From the NCBI GenBank assembly GCA_963718755.1, contig OY970376.1, positions 1,488,001-1,552,000 on the forward strand: a stretch of DNA of 64,000 bases. Reading direction: 5' to 3'. Below the pieces are notes generated by a model. That model was given only the letters and a program-made list of their open reading frames with translations, searched no databases and was not told the origin of the DNA. This DNA is from VRUE01 sp963718755. Its GTDB lineage: Bacteria; Actinomycetota; Thermoleophilia; Solirubrobacterales; 70-9. Of the stretch, positions 1-9,000 are shown piece by piece; position 1 is the first letter of the stretch, and every line of letters starts with the position of its first letter. Both the position numbers and the translations under genes were made by a program.

Positions 1-39
1 GGTCGAGGTTTGAACCGCTATGCGACTCAAACCTCGACC
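1..39. terminator. 13-bp perfect hairpin before the tRNA gene
   Basis: Positions 1-13 (GGTCGAGGTTTGA) are perfectly complementary to 27-39, with a 13-nt loop. No T-run follows, and the gene it would end lies outside the window. A terminator of an upstream gene is the likeliest role. Confidence 0.45.
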
Positions 40-75
40 GCTCATCGGTCGCCGCCCGACTACCATGGGCCGCGC

Positions 76-149
76 GCCCCTGTAGCTCAGTTGGTTAGAG
101 CGGCGGCCTTTTAAGCCGCGCGGCGCGGGTTCGAATCCCGCCGGGGGCA
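76..149 (+). tRNA. tRNA-Lys(TTT)
   Basis: This is a complete cloverleaf. The acceptor stem GCCCCTG at 76-82 pairs with CGGGGGC at 142-148, and base A149 is the discriminator. The D-loop contains AGCTCAGTTGGTTAGAG. The anticodon loop CTTTTAA gives anticodon TTT (lysine), and the T-arm is GGGTTCGAATCCC. CCA is not encoded. The 3' part from base 106 is shared with the copy at 55249-55294, so the mobile element restores an intact tRNA on its left side and leaves only a fragment on its right. Confidence 0.96.
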
Positions 150-151
150 TT
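106..151 (+). repeat. attL (46-bp direct repeat)
   Basis: The stretch from GCCTTTTAAGCCGCG to GGGGGCATT is identical to 55249-55294. It covers the anticodon loop through the tRNA 3' end plus two more bases. The match breaks on the left at base 105 (G against C) and on the right at base 152 (G against C). Confidence 0.93.
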
Positions 152-220
152 GACGACAAAGGGCATTCTAGCGCCCAATGCTGTCGTCAACGATCGAGAT
201 CGGCTCGGCGCTTGGTTTCC

Positions 221-245
221 GTGGGCACCACATTTGGGCATCAAG
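221..245 (+). promoter_or_regulatory. Candidate left arm-type integrase sites
   Basis: TGGGCACCA at 222-230 and TGGGCATCA at 235-243 are two direct copies 13 bp apart. The same pair in the same orientation, 12 bp apart, sits inside the right end at 55144-55164. Matching short repeats at both ends of a tyrosine-integrase element suggest arm-type binding sites; this is inference. Confidence 0.5.
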
Positions 246-293
246 CAGGCAATCTGTGTGTGGCAGTCGGCTGCTTGGACTACGTTCCCCGAA

Positions 294-1328
294 ATGCCTG
301 GTCAGCTCAAAAAGCCGGAAAGCCTGGTGCGCGCGGCACCCGATCCTCAGAGCGACAGGGAGGCGCTGCTCGAGCTACGGGATTCGGGCAGCCCGCAGGC
401 CAAGGAGCTCGCTAAGCGCTTGCTCAGCGATGAGGGATGGCGCAGCTCGCTGCTAGGGGAACTGCTACCGGGCCTACCTCTCTTCGACGCGCCGAACTTC
501 TCGATTCGACTCAGTGTCCGTGCCGCGAATCCCCTCCTCAAAGCGGATCTCGCTACGTTGAGGGCTCTGGCCACGAGAGCGCCTGTCGGCCTCCTTGCGT
601 TGCCGGGTCTCGGCAAGAGGACGGTCGAGGAGATTTTGGCAACCGTGGTCAGCGAGTGGGCGGCGGCCTATCTCGGTGAGGACGAGAAGGACCAGGAGGC
701 CCGTCCGCCGCTACCCGCCGATGCCCCCGACGCTCTCGATACTCGGGAACAACAACGCCGCCTCGCGGATGCCTTTGACGAGATAGAAGGGGCCACTGGA
801 TTCGAGGCGTTCCGCCTTCGCAAGCTCGATCCGGGTGAGAGTCCGAGCCAATCAGAAGTGGCCGTTGCCTTCGGGCTAAAGGCCGAGCAGGTATCGCACT
901 ACGAGAGGGGGATCAGCGCGAAGCTCGCGCGGCAGATGCGGGACGAGAGCTCGCGATTGTCCCTCGCCGTCACTGCCCTGAAGGACGGGGTTGGCGTGCT
1001 CGCTCGCCCACCCGACCTCGAGCGCGCGTTTGCAGCGATCGATCCCTTCGAACGAGCAATGCCCAAAGGGGCGCCCCAGAGGCGCGCGCTGCTTCTATTG
1101 CTCGCGGGCCTTCGCCTGACGGACGATTGGATCATCGATGTCGAGATCGAGGAAATCGTGGATGCTCTGCTCAGGGGACTTACCGAGTCCGGACCAGCGA
1201 GCCTAGATGTGATTGATCGTCAACTCAGCCGGCTCGGGGTGCGCCAAGATCTACGACTTCCTTGGGTTGTTTCACGCTCGGGATACCGCGTTGTGGAGCA
1301 GAAGCTCGTGCGCGTCGGTTATGACTAA
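294..1328 (+). CDS. Regulator with RpoA-CTD-like and sigma-like HTH domains
   Basis: The protein is 344 residues. The frame is open back into attL, but the ATG at 294 is preferred because the earlier TTG at 150 would read through the att site and the candidate arm sites. Residues about 68-115 (RLSVRAANPLL, then LLALPGLGKRTVEEI) look like the helix-hairpin-helix C-terminal domain of the RNA polymerase alpha subunit. Residues about 185-212 (QSEVAVAFGLKAEQVSHYERG) resemble sigma region 4 or another tetrahelical HTH. The C-terminal third is unassigned. It is the first gene inside the left end, a usual place for an element regulator. A role in transcription is inferred from the domains only, and no clear Shine-Dalgarno is visible. 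Confidence 0.6.
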   Translation: MPGQLKKPESLVRAAPDPQSDREALLELRDSGSPQAKELAKRLLSDEGWRSSLLGELLPGLPLFDAPNFSIRLSVRAANPLLKADLATLRALATRAPVGLLALPGLGKRTVEEILATVVSEWAAAYLGEDEKDQEARPPLPADAPDALDTREQQRRLADAFDEIEGATGFEAFRLRKLDPGESPSQSEVAVAFGLKAEQVSHYERGISAKLARQMRDESSRLSLAVTALKDGVGVLARPPDLERAFAAIDPFERAMPKGAPQRRALLLLLAGLRLTDDWIIDVEIEEIVDALLRGLTESGPASLDVIDRQLSRLGVRQDLRLPWVVSRSGYRVVEQKLVRVGYD

Positions 1329-1350
1329 AGAGCGCTCGCCCCAGCTGAAG

Positions 1351-1431
1351 TGCATCAGCCGAGCGCGGCGGCCGGTGTGATGAATCTGCCAGATTTCTCC
1401 GGGATTACGGCCGCCGCGCTCGGCTGATGCA
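1351..1431. repeat. 24-bp perfect inverted repeat with 33-nt loop
   Basis: Arms at 1351-1374 and 1408-1431 are perfectly complementary (TGCATCAGCCGAGCGCGGCG then GCCG). The loop holds a smaller repeat, AATCT-GCC-AGATT. It lies just after the left-end regulator gene. No T-run follows either arm, so it is not a textbook terminator. A similar design (22-bp arms, 34-nt loop) is at 33296-33373. Confidence 0.75.
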
Positions 1432-1484
1432 GAGACTTTACGACGCGTAGAGCAGAAGCCCTTTCGACCCTGGCCGAATTGACA

Positions 1485-1518
1485 TGCAAAGGGCGAGCCC
1501 GGAGGCCCGCCCTTTGCA
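1485..1518 (-). terminator. Hairpin after the pilin gene
   Basis: TGCAAAGGGCG at 1485-1495 pairs perfectly with 1508-1518 (11 bp, 12-nt loop). It lies 45 bp past the pilin stop, so it is probably that gene's terminator. Confidence 0.6.
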
Positions 1519-1562
1519 CTGGCCAGCGATCATGCCAGCCAACGTCGGATCAAGCAGTGCGA

Positions 1563-2024
<462 letters not shown>

Positions 2025-2027
2025 CAG

Positions 2028-2043
2028 TGACCTCCTGTGGTCA
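2028..2043 (-). promoter_or_regulatory. Small hairpin over the pilin ribosome site
   Basis: In the pilin mRNA, TGACC and GGTCA (5 bp, 6-nt loop) place part of AGGAGGT in the stem, a few bases before the ATG. It could be the expression platform through which the upstream riboswitch controls translation. The stem is short, so confidence is modest. Confidence 0.35.
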
Positions 2044-2098
2044 TCTTGTTTTTGCCAGAGCCCCGTCGCGTCTCAGCCACGTGGTGTCTGTCGACCCC

Positions 2099-2178
2099 GG
2101 TGGTAGCCCGGCCGGCTCCCGCAAAGGAGCCCCGCAAGCTTTGCGCCCCCGCCTCACGGCGGGTTTGCCTTTTGCACC
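2099..2178 (-). promoter_or_regulatory. Cyclic di-GMP riboswitch, class I (GEMM)
   Basis: Read on the minus strand, the leader of the pilin gene contains GGCAAACC, a CGCC-GTGA-GGCG hairpin (GNRA tetraloop), the conserved GGCGCAAAGC, a second hairpin beginning GGGGCTCC, and the closing GGCCGGGCTACC that pairs with the 5' GGCA region. These are the conserved parts of the GEMM-I aptamer in the right order. The aptamer ends about 75 bases before the pilin ATG. GEMM-I RNAs bind cyclic di-GMP (a variant subclass binds 3',3'-cGAMP) and often control pilin genes. Confidence 0.85.
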
Positions 2179-2574
2179 GAGGCACTGGCAGCATTTCCGC
2201 CCATTCATCGACCGCTTACGGGCGAGCTTTAGCCCTTTTCGTGCGAATTCCCCGATGCCCGAATTCTGTAGCGGGCACCTAATAAAAGTTGGAATGAGCC
2301 CTACCGAAAAGCGCAGAACTGCTGATCCATTCCGTTCGCTTTACCCACGAGCCTGCGACATCCGTCCGGGTGCTCAAGGGCGCTCATCAAAGGGGCTCCC
2401 AGCCCTGCCGCCAGCGATAGGACACATGACGACAGCATTGCCGGGAGCCCCCGATGTTTCTCCGCTCCTCAGAATACATCTGGGCCGCCTGTTGTTCTAG
2501 TCGGATCATCTCGGTGGGAGGGTCGCTAACTTTTGCTAAGCCGAGGTCGAAACGGTCCGCATCGAGGGTCGGGC
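2179..2574. other. Intergenic region, nothing recognised
   Basis: The stretch lies between the riboswitch and the end of the XRE gene. It should contain the pilin promoter near 2180-2300, but I could not identify -35 and -10 boxes confidently. Short open frames here lack ribosome sites and family features. Confidence 0.4.
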
Positions 2575-2847
2575 CTACTTCCCTTTTGCCCTGTCATCCA
2601 TGATGCGTTGAAACCGCGCGACGATCTCATCAGGCCCAACGTCTAGACCATTTGCGATGCGAAGAAGGGTGCTAAACCTACAGTCGGTTGCCCCTCGCTC
2701 CCACTCCCCAATGCGGTTGAACTCGGTCCCGACTCTCTCCGCCAGGCCCTCCTGGGTTAGGCCGGCCTCCCGCCGTAGCTCCTCAATGGCCTGACCCAAT
2801 GCGCCGTGTGCTGCAGATCGCGGTTTGACGCGGCGGCGGGGTGGCAT
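2575..2847 (-). CDS. XRE-family helix-turn-helix regulator
   Basis: The protein is 90 residues. Residues about 18-75 form a Cro/C1-type HTH (AIEELRREAGLTQEGLAERV, then WERGATDCRFSTLLRIANGL). A basic tail (MPPRRRVKPR) precedes it. It is a close paralogue of the protein at 32768-33037, which shares the start pattern, the ELRREAGLTQE core and the ending VARF. A purine-rich GGGGGAGG abuts the ATG, and the bases GGGAAGGCTGC before the start are shared with the paralogue. It is probably a repressor of its own gene or of element functions. No operator like the one at 33075 is seen here. Confidence 0.85.
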   Translation of the reverse strand: MPPRRRVKPRSAAHGALGQAIEELRREAGLTQEGLAERVGTEFNRIGEWERGATDCRFSTLLRIANGLDVGPDEIVARFQRIMDDRAKGK

Positions 2848-3052
2848 CCTCCCCCGCAGCCTTCCCGGCTCAGCACTCGTTTGTTAGCCGTTTTAGCGGT
2901 TATTGGGAGTCCCGACGCATAATCTTCTGTCCACTTCGCTCGACACGACCTTGCGCGTGCCTATAGGGTGCCGCCCGCGGCTGGGTTAGGACGCTTAGCG
3001 TCTATCTGCCGCACATCGGGAGCCAGGGTGAATCAGCGACGGAGGGAGCGGG

Positions 3053-6000
3053 ATGCAGACCGAGGGGCGATCTTGTGGGATTGGACCAATAGCTTCGATC
3101 GAGAGGGTCCGGTCATTCCTAACCAGAACCCTCCCGAGCTGCCTCGGGCTTCTCGTCGCGTTGCTCATCTTCATCTTGGCGCCTCACACGGCGGTGGCCG
3201 CCGAATGCACGACTACCTGGACTGGCCCGAGTTCGGGCACCTGGCACACGGGCGCTAACTGGTCGACCGGAAAAGTGCCTACGTCAGAAGACGTTGCTTG
3301 TATCGGTTCAGGGAGCACTGCCGAAATTACGACGAGCTCTCAAGTGGCTGCGGAGGTTCAAGGAGAAGGAGGCCTCAAAATCACGGGTGGTTCCCTTGGA
3401 CTGATGCGGCCCGGAAGCGAAGGGACTTCGACCGTCAACTCGCTCGCGATGAGCAACGGCACCTTGACCGGCCCCGGCACGCTGAACGTCACCAGCTCCT
3501 TCGCGATGACGGGCACCAAATCGGTGACCATGAGCGGCGGTGGGAAAACCGTTCTCAAACCGGGATCGACGAGCGAAATCAACTCGACCAACACGCTCCT
3601 CTTGAACGAACGCACCTTCGTTAACGAAGGCACGCTCACCTTCGCCAGCGGTGTCATCGAAATGCCGAAATCGGTGATCGAAAACATCGGCACCTTCAAA
3701 GCGAACTCGCAGTCAGGCAACCCCGAGATCAGGCCCGGGATCTGGGCCTCGACCTTTGTCAACAACGGTGTCTTCGAGAAGACCGCCGGCAGTGGCAAAA
3801 CCACCGTCGGCGTCAAATTCGAAAACAACGGCGGCAGCGTCGAAGCGAAAAGCGGCGATATCGGCTTCAGCAACGGCGGCTCCTCCAGCGGCACCAACTC
3901 CCTCACCGCCGCTGAAGGCAAGAAGATCATCTTCGCGTTCACCGGTAACTGGACGCTGGGCTCGAGCACGAGCTATGCCGGCAACTTTGAACTCACCGGA
4001 GCAAACGTAACTGCGGGCGGAGGCTTTCAAATTCCGGGCGACACGCTCTTTGTTTCCTCTGGGCAGCTCACGGTTTCCAGTGGACTCTTGAAAGCCGCCA
4101 CCCTCTCTATGAGCGGCGGCACGGTCAAACTCGAAGGCGAACCGTCGACCGTCAACTCGCTCGCGATGAGCAACGGCACCTTGACCGGCCCCGGCACGCT
4201 GAACGTCACCAGCTCCTTCGCGATGACGGGCACCAAATCGGTGACCATGAGCGGCGGTGGGAAAACCGTTCTCAAACCGGGATCGACGAGCGAAATCAAC
4301 TCGACCAACACGCTCCTCTTGAACGAACGCACCTTCGTTAACGAAGGCACGCTCACCTTCGCCAGCGGTGTCATCGAAATGCCGAAATCGGTGATCGAAA
4401 ACATCGGCACCTTCAAAGCGAACTCGCAGTCAGGCAACCCCGAGATCAGGCCCGGGATCTGGGCCTCGACCTTTGTCAACAACGGTGTCTTCGAGAAGAC
4501 CGCCGGCAGTGGCAAAACCACCGTCGGCGTCAAATTCGAAAACAACGGCGGCAGCGTCGAAGCGAAAAGCGGCGATATCGGCTTCAGCAACGGCGGCTCC
4601 TCCAGCGGCACCAACTCCCTCACCGCCGCTGAAGGCAAGAAGATCATCTTCGCGTTCACCGGTAACTGGACGCTGGGCTCGAGCACGAGCTATGCCGGCA
4701 ACTTTGAACTCACCGGAGCAAACGTAACTGCGGGCGGAGGCTTTCAAATTCCGGGCGACACGCTCTTTGTTTCCTCTGGGCAGCTCACGGTTTCCAGTGG
4801 ACTCTTGAAAGCCGCCACCCTCTCTATGAGCGGCGGCACGGTCAAACTCGAAGGCGAACCGTCGACCGTCAACTCGCTCGCGATGAGCAACGGCACCTTG
4901 ACCGGCCCCGGCACGCTGAACGTCACCAGCTCCTTCGCGATGACGGGCACCAAATCGGTGACCATGAGCGGCGGTGGGAAAACCGTTCTCAAACCGGGAT
5001 CGACGAGCGAAATCAACTCGACCAACACGCTCCTCTTGAACGAACGCACCTTCGTTAACGAAGGCACGCTCACCTTCGCCAGCGGTGTCATCGAAATGCC
5101 GAAATCGGTGATCGAAAACATCGGCACCTTCAAAGCGAACTCGCAGTCAGGCAACCCCGAGATCAGGCCCGGGATCTGGGCCTCGACCTTTGTCAACAAC
5201 GGTGTCTTCGAGAAGACCGCCGGCAGTGGCAAAACCACCGTCGGCGTCAAATTCGAAAACAACGGCGGCAGCGTCGAAGCGAAAAGCGGCGATATCGGCT
5301 TCAGCAACGGCGGCTCCTCCAGCGGCACCAACTCCCTCACCGCCGCTGAAGGCAAGAAGATCATCTTCGCGTTCACCGGTAACTGGACGATAGGACCGAG
5401 CACCTCTTTTTCTGGTGTATTCGAATTCACGGGTGCGAGCGTGACTGTCTCTAACGGTCTCTCGCTTCTCCCGGCTGGCACCCTCAATGTCATCTCTGGG
5501 CAGCTCACGATTGCCAGTGGCGCTCTCGAAGCGGATACCCTCTCTATGAGCGGCGGCACGGTCAAACTCGAAGGCGAACCGTCGACCGTCAACTCGCTCG
5601 CGATGAGCAACGGCACCTTGACCGGCCCCGGCACGCTGAACGTCACCAGCTCCTTCGCGATGACGGGCACCAAATCGGTGACCATGAGCGGCGGTGGGAA
5701 AACCGTTCTCAAACCGGGATCGACGAGCGAAATCAACTCGACCAACACGCTCCTCTTGAACGAACGCACCTTCGTTAACGAAGGCACGCTCACCTTCGCC
5801 AGCGGTGTCATCGAAATGCCGAAATCGGTGATCGAAAACATCGGCACCTTCAAAGCGAACTCGCAGTCAGGCAACCCCGAGATCAGGCCCGGGATCTGGG
5901 CCTCGACCTTTGTCAACAACGGTGTCTTCGAGAAGACCGCCGGCAGTGGCAAAACCACCGTCGGCGTCAAATTCGAAAACAACGGCGGCAGCGTCGAAGC

Positions 6001-9000
6001 GAAAAGCGGCGATATCGGCTTCAGCAACGGGGGTGCTGGTAATAGCGCAAACTCCTTCACGACTGGAGAAGGAAACAAAATCATCTTTGCCTTTACTGGC
6101 GAATTCGCGATGGGCTCCGGAACGTTCTACTCCGGAAATTTCGAAATCACCGGAGCGAAATTGAGCACCAGCAACGGTATGAACAATGCAAAAGGCACCC
6201 TGACGATCCAGTCCGGGAGCTACTTCACCGACGATCCGCTTGAAGTGAAAACTCTCACCATGCACAGCGGTACTGCCCATCTCGACGGTGAACCTTCGAC
6301 GGTGAACTCTCTCACGATGACTGATGGAACCTTGAAAGGCCCGGCCGATCTAAACGTGACTAGCTCCTTCGCGCTGACGGGCACCAAATCGGTCGACATG
6401 AGCGGCGTAGGTGGGACGATCCTAAAACCAAACGCCACATCAGAAATCAACACGACTAATGATCTGGCGCTCACCGAACGTACGCTTATCAATGAGGGAA
6501 CCCTTACCTTTGCCCAGGGGAGAATCGAGGGTATTAAAGGTGCCTTCATAGAAAACAAAGGGACGTTCAAAGCGAACTCCGAGTCGAGCTTTCCGCAAAT
6601 CCTTCCAGGCACGGGCGAAGCGCCGCTGATCCTCAATGAGGGGACGTTTGAAAAGACGGCCGGGACCGGCAAAACGCAGGTGGATATCAACTTCGCGAAC
6701 TTTGGCAAAATCGGCGAAAAAACCGGCAAACTTGTGATCAAAAATCCGGTGAAAGTAGACCGGAATCAGAAGTTCGGTAAGCGCTCCACCTGCGGCGATC
6801 CGGTTGACTGCGCGACCGGCAACTTCTTTGAGACCCAGACCGATATAGCCGTAGGCGGGCGCGGCATTGGATTGATGCTGGCTAGGAGCTACAGTGCTCG
6901 CTCAGCTGCCGTCGCCTCCTCTCCCGGGGCCTTTGGCTATGGCTGGACGAACTCCTTTGGCGACCGCCTCGTGGCCGAAGAAGAAGGCAAACGTGTCACG
7001 CTCATTCGAGGAAACGGAACTACCGTTCCCTTTACGGGCGGGCCGGGCACCTTCACGGCGCCGACTTGGAGCCAAGAGACTCTGAGCGGGAACGCTGAAG
7101 CCGGCTACGCGCTGACTCTTGCTGATCAGACCCTCTATGAGTTTTCTGGCAGCGGACGCCTCACGGACGTCATTGACCGCAACGGGAACAAAACGACGTT
7201 GGGATACGACGGATCAGGTCGCCTGAAAACCATTACCGACCCCTCGGCCCGGCAGATCGTGCTCACTTACAACGGGGAAGGGCTGATCGAAGGCGCAGAA
7301 GATCCAATGGGGCATGTGATCGAATACGCTTACGAAAGCAAACATCTGAAATCCGTCACGCTGCCTGGTGAAGAAGAACCCCGCTGGCAGTTCAAATATG
7401 ACGGGTCACATCGCATTACGGAAATGACTGATGGCCGTGGCGGAAAAACCACGAACGAATACGACGCAGACAGTCGCGTAATTTCGCAAACTAATCCTGC
7501 TGGCCAAACGCTGAAATTCGTCTACGAGCCGTTCCACACGACCGTGACGAACGAAGCGACCGGAACTGTCACGGATCAATGGTTCACGAGCAACAATCAG
7601 CCATACTCGATTACCTACGGCTACGGAACTGAACAAGCGCGGACTGAAACGTTCGCGTACGACAGCGCTGGTCGACTGCTGAGTCAGACGGATCCGGCGA
7701 GCCGGAAAACCACCTACGGCTATAACGCAGCAGGCGACCGGACGTCCATGAAAGACCCCGCGGGGAACGAAACGAAATGGACGTACAACGCGACTCACGA
7801 TGTCATAGCGCAGACCACGCCGGGCGGCCTGACTACGACGCTGACACGGGATGAACAGGGCAACGTCGAATCGCTTTCCAGGCCTGCTCCTAGCGAATCC
7901 AATCAGACGTTCAGCTTCGCTCACGCCGAAAACGGTGATCTAGAAGGTGTTACGAATCCGCTTGGCAAAACCTGGAGCTTCGAATACAACGCGCAAGGTG
8001 ATCGGGTCGCTGAAACGAGCCCCGAAGGCGACACGGGAACGTGGACCTACAACGCGAATTCTCAGGTCATTGCTTCCGTGAGTCCACGCGGCAACGAGGA
8101 AGGAGCTGAAGCAAGCGAATTCACGACTACGACCGAACTTGATGCGATCGGGAGGCCGATCAAAGTGACCGATCCTCTTGGGCACGCAGTCGAATACGCC
8201 TACGACGGTAACGGGAACCTTGAAACACTGACCAACGCGAACGGTCACACAACGACGTATTTCTACGACCCTCTCGATCAGCTCGTCAAAGTCGAAAAGC
8301 CAAATAGCGATTTAACCGAAACGGGTTACAACGGCGAAGGACAAGTAACCAGCCAAACGGATGGGAACGAAGAGACGACCACCTACGTCCGAAATATCCT
8401 TGGTCAGGTCACGAAAGTCATTGACCCGCTTGGTAGGGAAAAGATCTACGCATACGACTTGGCTGGAAATCTCGTGACTGCTACCGATGCAGCTGAACGC
8501 GAAACGTCCTATACCTATGACTTGGCCGATCGAGTGACGGACATCGACTACTCAAGCGAAGGTACGCCCGACGTTTCCTTCGAATATGACGCTGATGGAA
8601 ACGTTCTAGAGATGGTGGACGGGACTGGCGAATCGTCGTTTGAATACGACATCCTGGGCCGTCTCGTCGCAGCTGAAGATGGCCACGGTGATCAAGTCGA
8701 ATATCAATACGACCTAGCGAATCAGCAAACCGCGATTACTTATCCAAACGGGAAATCCGTCCTGCGCTCGTTCGACGGCGCCGGCCAGCTCGAATCTGTG
8801 ACTGATTGGCTCGGTGGCACGACGTCATTTAGCTACGACGCCGACTCGCATCTCGCTGAAACCGTCTTCCCAGAATCCACGGGAAGCAAAGACGAGTTTG
8901 CATACGACGCGGCGGGCTTCATGGAAGAAGCAGCCTTCAAACAGGAAAGCGAAGTCCTGGGGGCAGTCAACTACGCCCGGGACAGCGCTGCCCAAATCGA

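Noticed and set aside
150..293. TTG start at 150 for the left-end regulator
   Set aside because: It would start in the att site, read through the candidate arm sites and add residues unlike the rest; the ATG at 294 is preferred.
4744..6084. Long minus-strand frame (446 codons) in the RHS gene
   Set aside because: It is antisense to the tandem repeats, recurs with each unit, and has no ribosome site or domain.
3428..6295. Possible CRISPR-like or mobile repeat array
   Set aside because: The units are 714-720 bp, in frame and contain no spacers; they encode protein repeats.
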